Shown: piece by piece, positions 26,449-35,987 of the stretch | How the letters are laid out: each line of letters begins with the position of its first letter | How positions within the stretch are numbered: the stretch's first letter is position 1 | Assembly: GCF_041080655.1 (NCBI RefSeq) | Contig: NZ_CP163525.1 | Location: forward strand, 9,548,001 to 9,612,000 | Length of the DNA stretch: 64,000 nt | Direction of reading: 5' to 3' | DNA from: Streptomyces sp. CG4 | GTDB lineage: Bacteria > Actinomycetota > Actinomycetes > Streptomycetales > Streptomycetaceae | Position numbers and translations under genes: made by a program | The notes under the pieces: model-generated | The model's database searches: none | What the model was told of the DNA's origin: nothing | The model's input: only the letters and a program-made list of their open reading frames with translations

Positions 26449-26910
26449 TACTTCCTCCTATGGATTGACCATGGGACGCAGGTCCAAGGCCGTTGCATTC
26501 GCAGCCCGATCAGCGGATTCATGCGAATACCCGCTGGTGGGGCCGTGCGGCACGAGGTCGGATGGGTGGAGACGAGATTGGGCCGGTACGTCGCCGTGGC
26601 TGTCGCCGACAACGTCGTGAGGCCGGGCACGACCTTCGGTCCAGAGCGGGTGCAACTGGACCGCGTCGGGCCGGGCGACGCCGGCGGCGGTGGCGAGGCC
26701 GGCGATGGCCTTGACGGCGCCGCCGGTCACATCGGGCATGTTGTCGTCTCCCATGCTGAGGCCTGCTAAGTCCCCTTGACGGTATGGCAGTTGCTGGTGG
26801 CCGAAGCCGTGACCAACGATCGACTCTCGGTGTCCGGGCGGCTAGGCTTTTGCGCGAGGATGCAAAGGCTCGAGGACCAGTACTGCCAGGTACGCGCCGG
26901 GGGGGCCGCG

Positions 26911-28011
26911 TTGATACGGATCCGCGTGACGACCGACGACCTCGAACGGATGCAGGTCGCCGACGCACCTGACTTCGGATACGAACTCACACTGGGCGGC
27001 GCGCACTTGGCCAGCGGCGCCCCCGACCGCCACCTTTCAGCGTGGCGCCTCGAGGCCGCCCGCAACTGGAACCCCTATCACAGCAGGCTGTTCGACCTGT
27101 ACACGGATCGCTACCTGCCCGCGTTCTTCGACGAGGCCGCCCGACCGTCACCGACAACGATCGCCCCGGAGTCCCCACCCGCAGTCGCTCACTGGCGGGA
27201 CCTGGCCCGATCGGGCGCGCTAACCCCTTTCACGCGTGGGCTTGCCGAGGGCCACACGCGCGCCGTCTCCGCTCTGGACCAGATACTTGCCAGTCTCCGG
27301 GCCACGGCTCTGGACCCGTACCGGCGACGCATGGCCTCCGTCGTTGCCACCGCATCCGCGACGGCACGGACCCGTGCCGCGATCGGCGGTCCGGACGGCA
27401 TGCTGCGCTCCATACATCCATCGGTCAGCTGGGACGGTCGATACCTGCGACTGAACACCATCTGCGACGCCGTGGAATCCCTGGAGGGGCGACCCTTGAT
27501 CTTCCAGCCCTCGGTGTTGGCCACCCGGATCACCTTCAACCCGCTCACCGATGTGGTGATCGTCAGCTACCCCGCGGCCGCGGCCGCCCTCACGCGGGAC
27601 CCCGAGCTCCACACTCCGTCCCAGGCCCTGCTGTCGCTGCTCGGCACGACCCGCGCGGCGGCACTGGTCGCCGTGGTCAGGACGCCCGCCCTGACCACTG
27701 GCCAACTCGCGGCGACCCTCGGCGTATCCGCCGCAGCGGCCTCCCGGCACGCATCCGTCCTTCGCGAGTCCGGGCTCATCGCCACCACCCGCAACGGCCA
27801 AAAGGTCCACCACCACCCGACCCGACTCGGCGTGGACCTGGCCCACGGATCAACCACCGATGATCCACCAGGGCATGGCGCAGAGACGGAGTCCCCTGCC
27901 CACCGCCGGACCCGCCCAACCGTTAACGCCCCCGGATCGCGGGCGGATGCGCCTGGACCTACCGACCCACCACTCCAAAGCGGCCGTTCCGCCAGCGGCC
28001 GAAGACGCTGA
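26911..28011 (+). CDS. ArsR-like regulator with an N-terminal DUF5937-type region
   Basis: From a TTG start the product is 366 residues. The N-terminal part (IRIRVTTDDLERMQVADAPD) and HLSAWRLEA resemble long actinobacterial ArsR-like proteins that carry a large helical region before the DNA-binding domain. The winged helix is at about residues 262-310: PALTTGQLAATLGVSAAAAS and RHASVLRESGLIATTRNGQK. The last 60 residues are Pro/Arg-rich and disordered. The frame is open further upstream to a TTG at 26776, but homology to the usual M-IRIR start favours 26911. Target and ligand are unknown. Confidence 0.65.
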   Translation: MIRIRVTTDDLERMQVADAPDFGYELTLGGAHLASGAPDRHLSAWRLEAARNWNPYHSRLFDLYTDRYLPAFFDEAARPSPTTIAPESPPAVAHWRDLARSGALTPFTRGLAEGHTRAVSALDQILASLRATALDPYRRRMASVVATASATARTRAAIGGPDGMLRSIHPSVSWDGRYLRLNTICDAVESLEGRPLIFQPSVLATRITFNPLTDVVIVSYPAAAAALTRDPELHTPSQALLSLLGTTRAAALVAVVRTPALTTGQLAATLGVSAAAASRHASVLRESGLIATTRNGQKVHHHPTRLGVDLAHGSTTDDPPGHGAETESPAHRRTRPTVNAPGSRADAPGPTDPPLQSGRSASGRRR

Positions 28012-28039
28012 CCTTCCATCAGACTCGGGCCTACCACCG

Positions 28040-28300
28040 TGCTGTGCAGCGGCTCTGGGACGGAGAGCTCCCACGGACCGCGCCTGCGGTCCGCCGGACA
28101 GGGCACGCCGGGTCAGCCGGACTCCGGTCGCCAGCTGCCGTAACAGCGGCCCGCTGGTGACGCCCTGCTCCTTGAGCCAGTCCCGCCAGGCTCGGACCCG
28201 GCGCAGGGGCTGCAGGTCGGGCCGGTCGTGCAGGCGGACCAGATCCAGGCCCTCGCAGGGCGCGGCGTGCGCGACGGCCCGTCTCTTCGGCTTCTTCCAG
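28040..28300 (-). pseudogene. Possible tyrosine-integrase fragment
   Basis: The minus-strand frame reads LRRVRAWRDWLKEQGVTSGP, LLRQLATGVRLTRRALSGGP. This resembles the stretch of phage-type integrases just before the catalytic HxxR motif (CPVRALRAWL, ITxGPLFR, ALSGxSV). No catalytic residue is preserved in this piece and there is no start. The call is tentative. Confidence 0.4.
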
Positions 28301-28655
28301 CATCAGCGCACCCCCTTATGGGTGAGGCGTCGGCGGTCCAGCGGGCGGCGAGGCATCGTGCTCCGTCCGTAGAGGCTTCTGCCGTGACGGTACCCAGGCC
28401 GCCAGCCGCGTGTGGAGTGCCACGGGTCAGGAAGAGCCCGCCGTCGGACGGCGGAGCCGGGCGCGGCGTGATCACGTCGCCGTGCCTGAGACTCCTGCGT
28501 GATGACGCCGATTTTTCCGCAGTGATGCTCATGTGTCCCGCTTGGTAGCTGGTTCGACGTTGCGGGGAGTCTGGGGAGCGAGGAGCGCGTCGACAGCTGC
28601 GCCGGGGCTCGAAATCCGCTGGTCTGGGCGGCATCAGCGGCGGAGGATGTCGGTC

Positions 28656-29243
28656 ATGCGATATGCAGGGTCGTCCAGCTGGCAGGTCCGAAGCGGGACC
28701 TCGCAGCAGCTCGTGATCGGGTTGTTCGTGCGGGACGCGGCTGGTCTGCGTCCGCGCGTTGACATCGAGGTGCCGCCGCTGGTGCCGGCGGTCGAAGCAC
28801 GGGCGAGCCTCGCGCCTCTTGCGGTCCCAGAGGCGTCGGCGCAGTGGGCTCGGTGGTGGGATCGCGAATTGACGCGGCACGAGGAACCCCATCGTGGGTT
28901 CCTTGCGCCGGAGTCCAGGTTCGGGGGCGGCGAGGAACTCGGGGCGCTGGTGCGCGAGTGCTTCGATGATGCCGTGCGGTGGAGTTCTGCCCGGGGCCGC
29001 GAGTACGCGGAGGCCATGATGCGCGGTGATCGCCGTGGCCATGAAGGAGACCTCGTCCGTGCGGTGGAGACGGAGTTGGGGCGCAAGGCCCGTCCGTTTG
29101 AGCTGCAGGTGATGGAGCTGCCAGTCGCTGGCGCGGTCGGCTGGCGTGTCTCGGAGAAGCATGTGGTGGTGAGCCGGGCTCTGCGGGAGGACGCGGAGGC
29201 GTATCGCCGGTGGCTGACCTCGGTGATCCGTGAGCTGGCCTGA
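28656..29243 (+). CDS. Hypothetical protein of about 195 residues
   Basis: A soluble, charged protein. The ATG at 28656 is preferred since GGAGG lies nine bases upstream; an in-frame ATG at 28647 overlaps that site. The sequence contains VRSGTSQQLVIGLFVRDAAG, two helices around WARWWDRELTRHEE and ECFDDAVRWSSARGREYAEA, and a beta-strand end GWRVSEKHVVVSRALREDAE. There is no signal peptide, membrane segment or recognised motif. It looks like a conserved actinobacterial protein of unknown role. Confidence 0.55.
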   Translation: MRYAGSSSWQVRSGTSQQLVIGLFVRDAAGLRPRVDIEVPPLVPAVEARASLAPLAVPEASAQWARWWDRELTRHEEPHRGFLAPESRFGGGEELGALVRECFDDAVRWSSARGREYAEAMMRGDRRGHEGDLVRAVETELGRKARPFELQVMELPVAGAVGWRVSEKHVVVSRALREDAEAYRRWLTSVIRELA

Positions 29244-29332
29244 CAGCGTAACGACCTTGGGGGCAATTGAGAGGGGTGCGCTGCGTTACGACATATCGGG
29301 TGCCGAGCTCAGCGCGGGAGCGTTGTGTGAAC

Positions 29333-29704
29333 ATGTTACGCATGTCGATCATTGCAACCGCCGTGGTACTGCTCATCGCTGCTCTGCACGTCTACATCCT
29401 GGTCCTGGAGATGTTCCTGTGGACGGGCCCCAGGGCTCGGGCAGCCTTCGGGACCAGTGCCGAGTTCGCCTCCGGGACGAAGGCACTCGCGGCCAATCAA
29501 GGGCTGTACAACGGCTTCCTCGCCGCCGGCCTGGTGTGGGGTGCGGTGGCATCCGATCCGGTGGGTTTCCAGGCGAAGGTGTTCTTCCTGGTGTGCGTGG
29601 CCGTGGCCGGCGCGTACGGTGGCGCCACGGCCAGCCGAAAGATCGTCTTCGTGCAGACCGTTCCCGCGCTGATCGGACTGGCGCTGGTGCTGGCCGCTCG
29701 CTGA
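29333..29704 (+). CDS. DUF1304-family small membrane protein
   Basis: About 123 residues with four hydrophobic segments: IIATAVVLLIAALHVYILVL, LYNGFLAAGLVWGAV, FFLVCVAVAGAYGGAT and TVPALIGLALVLAA. The motif HVYILVLEMFLWTGPRARAA, then LAANQGLYNGFLA, is characteristic of the DUF1304 family, whose function is unknown. The start is uncertain between 29333 and 29342; a GGGAG lies 14 bases before the first. It stands alone between a hypothetical gene and a transposase relic. Confidence 0.75.
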   Translation: MLRMSIIATAVVLLIAALHVYILVLEMFLWTGPRARAAFGTSAEFASGTKALAANQGLYNGFLAAGLVWGAVASDPVGFQAKVFFLVCVAVAGAYGGATASRKIVFVQTVPALIGLALVLAAR

Positions 29705-29788
29705 GCGTCGCCCAGCAAGGTGAACGGGGCTGACGGAACCGTCAGTGGTAGGCGGCGCGATCGGCAGATGTGACGCGTTCCCGGGACC

Positions 29789-30365
29789 GTGCCACCCTGT
29801 CCCCCTGCCTTCACTGGCGTGACGCGCCAACGCTTCGCGGGGCTTGTCGCGGGGCTTGTCTTCGAGTTGGCGCGTCGCTGGGAGGCCGCACGGGAGTCTG
29901 ATCGGGCCGAGTGGCGTGGAGGTGAACGCCGCCAGGCGGCGGGGGCGGGGCGCAAGTCCAAGCTCGTGTTCACCGACCGGCTGCTGATCACCTCATCTGA
30001 CTGCGGCACGATCTGCCGCACGTCGCTCCTGCCGAGCTGTACGGGGTGGACCGCTCCACCGTCTCCGCCGCAGTGCGGGAGATACGGGCCCAGCTTGCCG
30101 AACGTGGCTTCGCCATATCCGACCGGCCCGGCCTGAGGCTGAAAACGCTGGAGGACGTCTTCGCCTATGCCGAGACCGAGGACATCGAGCTGCGGCTTGA
30201 TGGAGCCAAGACCCAGGTGCGTCGTCCGCGGGCGGGACTCCCGGCAGGCGGTCCTTCGTTTCCGGCAAGCGCAAGCAGATTTCCCATCAAGGCCACCATG
30301 TTCAGCGACCAGCGGGGCCGGATGCTGCTGGCCGGCGTGGTCAGGCCCCGGTCGCATTCACGGTC
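29789..30365 (+). pseudogene. IS5-like (HTH_Tnp_4/DDE_Tnp_4 type) transposase, frameshifted and truncated
   Basis: The first frame gives PPCPPAFTGVTRQRFAGLVA, LARRWEAARESDRAEWRGGE and GRKSKLVFTDRLLI. A shift leads to VDRSTVSAAVREIRAQLAER, GFAISDRPGLRLKTLEDVFA and LRLDGAKTQVRRPRAG, the first acidic DDE region (usually DGTETQVRRP). Only remnants follow. At least two shifts are required and the last two catalytic residues are missing. Confidence 0.65.
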
Positions 30366-30379
30366 AGACCGCCGTACGC

Positions 30380-30999
30380 AGCGAGGGCATCGCCACCAGA
30401 TCTTCGGGGACGCGATGTCGATGGAGACCGCGGCAAATCCCTTGCGGGTCAGCGCCTGCACCAGGTACGAGAACCCCACGTCCTGGCGGATGCAGTCCTG
30501 GCCGAGTCCGGCCACCTCCTGCGGATTCTTCGGGTTCGCGCACATCAGCGGCCACCGGGTCTTCAGCGGATTACGGGCCACAGCATCTGTCTTCCCCGTC
30601 GTGACGCGGTTGTGGTGCCTGCCGCGCAGGACCACGACCACCGGGTGCGGCCCCTTGCCCTCGGGCATGCCGAGGACGCCGTGCACCTGGGTCGGGTTCC
30701 CGCGGGTGCGGCCGCCAGTGATCTTCAGCAGGCCAGGGGCGAGGCCGTAGCTGGTCAGACCTCCCTGGCCGCCGGCTGTCACTGTGGTCGTCGGCTCGAC
30801 CGTCGTTCCGGACTTGGGCCGCGAGCAGTGTGAGGGAGGTCGAGCTGTTCGCCGTCTGAACGGTGGTGAACAGCCCGAGCACGGCGGCCCGGCGGCACCG
30901 GTGTCCCCACGCTGCGGACAGCCGTCCAGGAACGCCCACCCTGCCTTGTGTGTCCGCAGGAAGGCCACCGTCGCGGCGGTGCGAGACGCTGTTGCGCAC
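30380..30999 (-). pseudogene. Alpha/beta-hydrolase (chlorophyllase-like) N-terminal fragment
   Basis: One minus frame encodes a leader-like segment (RRAAVLGLFTTVQTANSSTS). A second encodes GGQGGLTSYGLAPGLLKITG, GPHPVVVVLRGRHHNRV and FSYLVQALTRKGFAAVSIDI. This corresponds to the first third of large actinobacterial hydrolases in which a PVVVxLHGRH strand precedes YxYLAxxLASxGYVVVSIDxN. The nucleophile and later motifs are missing, and the two parts are in different frames. Confidence 0.45.
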
Positions 31000-31015
31000 T
31001 GTGCCTGCGGAAGGG

Positions 31016-31702
31016 TCACTTCACGAAGTCGGGCACGGTGCGGGGCGGCCAGGTGCCGACCGTGAGGACCCCCATCGAGTAGGCGCGGGAGACGAGTGCG
31101 GCGCGGTTGGGAGCCTTGAAACGGCGGAGCATCAGGCCCACGTGGTATTCGACGCCTTGGCGGCTGAGGTAGAGACGCGAAGCGAGCTGGACGGTCGAGG
31201 CACCGGTGGCTACGCCTTCCAGGATGCGGGCGTCGAGAGCGGAGAGCATCTGCTTCGGCTTCGTGGGCCGGGCTGCCGCTTCGGCCGGCTCGTCGTCCGG
31301 GCTCATCAGGACGACGACGCCTGAGAGGTCGTCTCCCTCACCTTTGACGGCGATGCCGGTGATCTCGGCTGAGAAGACCCGGTCATGGCCGCGCATGGCG
31401 ACCACCTGCTCGACGAAGCGGCTGCTGTGGCCGTTCGAGAGATGGGCGAAGTGCCGGGGAAGAATGTTACGGGCGCTGGGGTGCAGGACGTCGTAGATGC
31501 TGCGTCCGCAGATCTCCGCGGAGAGCCGGGATACAAGGCGGAAGAAGTCGGCGTTCGCTGCTTCTATTCTGAGCCCGGGGTCCAGGCTCGCCATGCAGGG
31601 GCCGTGGTGTGGGGCGCTCGGTCGGCGGTCTCCGAGGCGGGTGCTGAGCGGGAGTTCCGGAGAGCCGCTGGCCATGGCCGACCTGCTGGCAGGGGGGAGC
31701 AT
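31016..31702 (-). CDS. PAS-LuxR cluster-situated regulator, copy 1
   Basis: A 228-residue protein starting MLPPASRSAMASGSPEL, with AGGAGA eight bases upstream. Residues about 37-135 form a PAS domain (ASLDPGLRIEAANADFFRLV, GRSIYDVLHP, FVEQVVAMRGHDRVFSAEIT). Residues about 155-215 form a LuxR-type helix-turn-helix (LSALDARILEGVATGASTVQ, LASRLYLSRQGVEYHVGLML, RRFKAPNRAALVSRAYSMG). This size and order match PimM-type regulators of polyene and other macrolide clusters, which activate PKS genes by binding a 16-bp palindrome. Such boxes lie at 32131 and 36872. It is the same length as, and about 85 percent identical by eye to, copy 2 at 35988. No TTA codon was seen. Confidence 0.9.
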   Translation of the reverse strand: MLPPASRSAMASGSPELPLSTRLGDRRPSAPHHGPCMASLDPGLRIEAANADFFRLVSRLSAEICGRSIYDVLHPSARNILPRHFAHLSNGHSSRFVEQVVAMRGHDRVFSAEITGIAVKGEGDDLSGVVVLMSPDDEPAEAAARPTKPKQMLSALDARILEGVATGASTVQLASRLYLSRQGVEYHVGLMLRRFKAPNRAALVSRAYSMGVLTVGTWPPRTVPDFVK

Positions 31703-31906
31703 CGAGGTTCTCTCCTGGGCGTTGGCGTGGAACGACTGATCCAACAGCGGGGTGGGAGCCGAAAGGCCACTGCGATAGACGTTCCACTCTTTTCTGTGGC
31801 ACTGTCGCCGGCGGTGATCATGGGAAGGCCGCACGCGCGTCGCTCCGGTGAGACACGCGGCGACGTTGTCCGGGTGCGATTGATCCTCAGGGGCGGTGGG
31901 TTGTTC

Positions 31907-31979
31907 ATCAACCCAGTTCAGGGGACTTATCAACCCAGTCCGGGGGACTTATCAACCCGGTTCAGGGACCCATCAACCC
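31907..31979 (+). repeat. Four ATCAACCC repeats at 22, 22 and 21-base spacing
   Basis: ATCAACCC begins at 31907, 31929, 31951 and 31972. Flanks are also similar (AGTTCAGGGGACTT, AGTCCGGGGGACTT, GGTTCAGGGACCC). The spacing equals two helical turns, so the copies face one side of the DNA. The first copy also forms GGGTTG-TTCAT-CAACCC (31898-31914). The array lies in the 508-base divergent region between PAS-LuxR copy 1 and the NRPS-like gene. Confidence 0.85.
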
Positions 31980-32130
31980 AGCGGTGAAGCCGCTTGCCGT
32001 CCGAGGCAGCGATCACCTGCACCTGCTCGTACGGGACGTCGAGCACTGAAGGATCGAACTTTCGCCGGATCACCCCGCCGACCAGCCCATAGAAGCTGAG
32101 TGACGACACCACTTGGTGGGGCACGATCCG

Positions 32131-32146
32131 CTGGAGATTCCCCTAG
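32131..32146. promoter_or_regulatory. PimM-like PAS-LuxR operator upstream of the NRPS-like gene
   Basis: CTGGAGATTCCCCTAG agrees at 14 of 16 positions with the published PimM consensus CTVGGGAWWTCCCBAG (recalled from memory). It lies 65 bases before the NRPS-like start, suitable for activation of that gene. Confidence 0.65.
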
Positions 32147-32210
32147 TCCTCCAACCGGGATGATGTGAGCGCTTGCCGCTGCGGCACGCACACGCCCGCC
32201 TGGAGAATCG

Positions 32211-35200
32211 ATGAGGAACGCAGCCAAGAGCCACGCGTATCAGCGCGCCATCACTCCCGCCGAGTGGCTTTATCTAGGTTTTCCCACGCCGCATGAGGTC
32301 CAGTACGTGATCGAGGGCGAAGGCGACATCCGGCCCGAGGACCTTGTCGCAGCCGTCGGCGTGGCGTCGGAGGCCTCTCCGGGCACCCGGCTGGTCCGAC
32401 GGGGCAAGCAGTGGGTGGACAGCGGTGTCAGTCCGGCCGTGCACGTCATGGACCACCCCCTGGACCGGCGGCGCTTGGACTCCCCGGCACTGAGCGCCTG
32501 GGTCAGCCGTCCGGGAACGACCTTCGAGGTGCTGCTCTACCCCGGCGACCCGGCCTGCGTCGTGATCAGGGGCCAGCACGAGGTGACCGACGCCCGGGGC
32601 CTTGCCCTGTGGGGGGCCGATGTCTTCCGGGCGCTGCGCGGGCAGGAGCCGGAGGGCGCGCCGTCGCAGCTGAACAGCACGGAGCTCCTCGAAGCGCTGC
32701 ACCCGGAGGGCCTGCCCCCGATTCCGCCCGCCGCGGGCGCGCTGGAGTGGCCGTCCCCGCTCGGCCCCGTGCCGGCAGGCATCCGAAAGCTGGTGTGGCG
32801 GAACAGGACCGTCAACGGCACACACGCGGCCGGCACCGCGAAGGTCGCCGCCGCGCTCGCGGCCTCGTACGGACCCGAGGGCAGGGGCAGCTTCTTCGTC
32901 CCAGTGGACCTGCGCCGACACGATTCGGACATTCGGTCCACGGCCTGGCTGTCGCAGGCGCTGGTCCTCGACGTGGAGAGCGGCGAGGAGTGGGAGCAGG
33001 TCCACCGGACCCTGCTCGCCGGGCTGGGCGAGGGCAAGGAGATCGCGCTGCGCACCGAGCCGACGATGATGCGCATGCCGCTGCCGGCGGTCCGACTGTT
33101 GTCCAAGGCGGTCGCCCGCGCCGCCGCCCGCTCGGACCGCTACTGCGCCCTTGCCTTCGTCACCCACCTGGGCACCTTCGACCTCGCCGACTTCAGCGCC
33201 GACGGCTTCCGGGCCACCGCCGTGTACAGCCTGGGCGGTGTCGGCCCAGGCACACCTCCGGCCCTGGATCTGATGGACGTAGGTGACCACACCGAGATCA
33301 CGGTGACCTGGCTGGACGGCCCCGGTGTCGCCGAACGCGCTGAGGCGCTGCTGGACACCGTGGAGGAGGCGCTGTCCCCGTCCCGCAACCGCCACTGGGA
33401 AGGCAACCTGACCGCGCGCACGGCGCCTGCCCAGGGCCTGATGGAGCAGATCCGGCACCAGGTGCGGCGGACACCCGACCGGGTGGCACTCACCGGCCCC
33501 GAGGGCGAGGTCACGTACCTCGAACTCAGCCGTCGTGCCGACGCCGTGGCCCACGAGTTGCAACGCCGTGGCGTGCGACGGGGCTCGGTCGTGGGGCTGC
33601 TCGCCGACCGTACCGTGGCGGCCATCGCGGGCATCTGGGGAGTCATCCGGGCCGGGGCGGCCTTCTTGCCCCTGGACCCGCTGCACCCCGACCACCGGCT
33701 CGCCGACGTCCTGACCGACGCCGACGTGCGCCACTGCCTGGTCCAGCGGGGGTGCGAGGGACGGGACCTCTTCCCGTCCGGTTGTGAGCCCCTGCCGCTG
33801 GAAGACTTCACACGTGCGGCGACGGACCAGCCCGAGTTCCCGGACGTGAAGGCACGGCCGGACGACCTGGCGTATGTGATCTACACATCCGGATCCACGG
33901 GCCGGCCCAAGGGGGTGCAGATCGAGCATGGCAGCCTGCTCAACTATCTGCACTGGGCCCTGGACATGTTCCAGATCGGCGCGGAGACCAGGATCTCCCT
34001 GATGACCTCGCTGTCCTTCGACGTCTCCATGACGTCGGTCTTCGGTCCGGGGATGGTGGGCGGGGCCGTCGTGCTGGTGCCCGACCGGATCAACCACCTG
34101 ACCCTGCGCAACCTGCTGGAGCGTTCCGGCGCCACGATGCTCAACCTCACCCCCTCCCACCTCGACCTGATCGGCCAGCTGGACGTCCAGCCCGCCGGCT
34201 ACACCGGAGTGATCATCACCGGAGAGCAGTTGCGGGTGGAAGTCGCCGCCCGGGCGCAGCGGGTGTTCGGGGAGAAGTGCCGGATCATCAACCAGTACGG
34301 CCCGACCGAGGCCACTGTCGGATGCACCGCGCATGTCTTCGACGAGGTGGGCGACGGCGACGCGACCGCCGTGCCGATCGGGCTTCCCGCGTACAACACC
34401 ACGGTGCACCTGCTGGACGAACGGCATCGGTTCGTCGCGCCCGGCGAGACGGGCGAGATGTACCTGGGCGGTGTGCAACTGGCGCGCGGCTACCTGGGCC
34501 GTCCGGACCTGGACGCCGAGCGCTTCGTCCGGCTGGCGGACGGCACCAGGGTGTACCGAACCGGGGACCTGGCCACGCTCCTGTCCTCGGGGGAACTCGC
34601 ATACGTGGGCCGCAACGACGACCAGGTCAAGGTGCGCGGCAACCGGGTGGAGCCCGCCGAGGTGGCACGCGCCCTGGAACAACATCCGGCGGTGGACCGT
34701 GCCGTGGTGGTGGCCAGGGTCCGACCCGGCGGATCGGGTAAGGCGCTCTACGCCTACGTGCTTGCCCGTGCGGAGGTGACCGCGAAGGAACTGGAGGAGC
34801 ACACGGCCCGGCTCCTGCCGCCCTACATGGTGCCGGCCGCATTCCTTACCGTGCCCGAACTGCCCTACACCATCAGCGGAAAGGTGGACGCCCGAGCTCT
34901 GCCCGATCCCTTCGCCACCGACGGCGAGTCCGCCGGCGCGAGCCTGACGGCGGGTCCCGTGACCGCGAACACCGACCCGGTCACCCAGGCGGTGGCCACG
35001 GTCTGGTCGCGGGTCCTCGGCATCCCCCGGGAACGGCTGGACGAACAGGCCGACTTTCACCGGCTCGGCGGGGACTCCCTGGCGCTGCTGTCCATGCTCG
35101 CCGGGGTCAGCCGTGAACTCCTCGCTCAGGGTGGGGAGGAAGCCTTCATGGCCGACCTGCACAAGATCATCGACAAGCCCACGCTGGAGCATGTGGCCGC

Positions 35201-35255
35201 GCTCGCCCGCGGGGCCGCGGCCGGGGTCGGGACAGGGGTGGGTTCGGCGCACTGA
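32211..35255 (+). CDS. Single-module NRPS-like protein: condensation-like, adenylation, carrier
   Basis: A 1014-residue cytosolic enzyme. Residues 1 to about 400 resemble a condensation-fold domain, but the usual HHxxxDG is QHEVTDA (His123, Asp127): the catalytic His is kept and the first His and Gly are changed. Residues about 410-900 are an adenylation domain with YTSGSTGRPKG (Tyr558), NQYGPTEATVG, YRTGD and the A10 lysine Lys891. Residues about 920-1005 are a carrier domain with LGGDSLAL (phosphopantetheine Ser956). No thioesterase follows. By-eye alignment to PheA gives specificity residues D-V-T-N-I-T-Q-V-G-K, which match no code I recall. GGAGA precedes the ATG. It probably activates an amino or other carboxylic acid that is joined to the polyketide; which end is unknown. 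Confidence 0.85.
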   Translation: MRNAAKSHAYQRAITPAEWLYLGFPTPHEVQYVIEGEGDIRPEDLVAAVGVASEASPGTRLVRRGKQWVDSGVSPAVHVMDHPLDRRRLDSPALSAWVSRPGTTFEVLLYPGDPACVVIRGQHEVTDARGLALWGADVFRALRGQEPEGAPSQLNSTELLEALHPEGLPPIPPAAGALEWPSPLGPVPAGIRKLVWRNRTVNGTHAAGTAKVAAALAASYGPEGRGSFFVPVDLRRHDSDIRSTAWLSQALVLDVESGEEWEQVHRTLLAGLGEGKEIALRTEPTMMRMPLPAVRLLSKAVARAAARSDRYCALAFVTHLGTFDLADFSADGFRATAVYSLGGVGPGTPPALDLMDVGDHTEITVTWLDGPGVAERAEALLDTVEEALSPSRNRHWEGNLTARTAPAQGLMEQIRHQVRRTPDRVALTGPEGEVTYLELSRRADAVAHELQRRGVRRGSVVGLLADRTVAAIAGIWGVIRAGAAFLPLDPLHPDHRLADVLTDADVRHCLVQRGCEGRDLFPSGCEPLPLEDFTRAATDQPEFPDVKARPDDLAYVIYTSGSTGRPKGVQIEHGSLLNYLHWALDMFQIGAETRISLMTSLSFDVSMTSVFGPGMVGGAVVLVPDRINHLTLRNLLERSGATMLNLTPSHLDLIGQLDVQPAGYTGVIITGEQLRVEVAARAQRVFGEKCRIINQYGPTEATVGCTAHVFDEVGDGDATAVPIGLPAYNTTVHLLDERHRFVAPGETGEMYLGGVQLARGYLGRPDLDAERFVRLADGTRVYRTGDLATLLSSGELAYVGRNDDQVKVRGNRVEPAEVARALEQHPAVDRAVVVARVRPGGSGKALYAYVLARAEVTAKELEEHTARLLPPYMVPAAFLTVPELPYTISGKVDARALPDPFATDGESAGASLTAGPVTANTDPVTQAVATVWSRVLGIPRERLDEQADFHRLGGDSLALLSMLAGVSRELLAQGGEEAFMADLHKIIDKPTLEHVAALARGAAAGVGTGVGSAH

Positions 35256-35987
35256 CCGGAAGGGCTGGGGAGAGGGTCGCCAGGACGTCCCGCTGATCCG
35301 ACTCGGCAAGGTGACGTAGGCATCGGCGTACGCGGTATTTCAAAGCGTTTCGGTCCGCGTAACCAATCGAGAAACTTTTATGGAACGTTGAGTCGTTCCC
35401 CTCGTGTCGAAGTCACGGAGCTGTCCATGCGGCCGGACTTGGGAAGAGTTCGGCCTGAGGGCGGCTTCCTCTCCTGTGAGTCGGGGAGGCGACAGGCGAC
35501 CCCCCGTTTCCCCGTTCCTCCCATGGTCAAACCATAGAGTCAAGATCGTTAGCAGATTGACGCAGCGGCCCGACTGGAGCCGAGGCGGGCGACGTTTCCG
35601 CAGGTGAGAGCTCAGGTTACGGCCATGCGACGGCTCTGAGAGAGGTGGTCGGAGCCTCGTCCTGAGCGGCTTCTTCCTGTGTGCGACACACACTGGTCAT
35701 GCCGCCGCAGTGTTGGCGTGACCGGTGCCGTCTCCGCGACCGGCGCACGGGTGACCGTACCGAAGCATGCTGCCGAACCCCTACTGCGCCGCGATGACCG
35801 AACCTTCCGAACAGGGGCACCGCAGTATTTCCCTGCGGGACCAGACCGTCGTTGACTCCCGTGCGCGGCCCGACTTAATGTCACCGGCAGGGTGCAGCAA
35901 ATGAACGGGACAGTTATTGCGGTGGGCTAACCGCTCTGCCCCCGCTGTCTGAATTAGCTGTTCCGTGATGACCAGGAGAGGACCCCC
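35256..35987. promoter_or_regulatory. Long non-coding region between the NRPS-like gene and PAS-LuxR copy 2
   Basis: No convincing gene lies in these 732 bases. Two small palindromes are present: GGAACG-TTGAGT-CGTTCC (35382-35399) and ATGGT-CAA-ACCAT (35523-35535). The promoter of the second regulator should be here; I found no full PimM-like box in it. Confidence 0.45.

Noticed and set aside
26458..26754. Minus-strand ORF of 98 codons upstream of the secreted gene at 26083-26448
   Set aside because: Begins with a plausible MPDVTGGAVKAIAGLAT segment but soon becomes low-complexity and has no recognisable family; support is too weak to list as a gene.
31703..31933. N-terminal extension of PAS-LuxR copy 1 to 31933
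   Set aside because: Copy 2 starts at the position corresponding to 31702, both have AGGAGA just upstream, and the extension overlaps the ATCAACCC repeat array.
31905..31980. Phased repeats as a CRISPR array
   Set aside because: Units are only 22 bp with no unique spacers and no cas gene is present; a binding-site array is a better explanation.
32274..35309. Minus-strand open frame opposite the NRPS-like gene
   Set aside because: The plus strand carries ordered adenylation and carrier motifs; the antisense frame has none.
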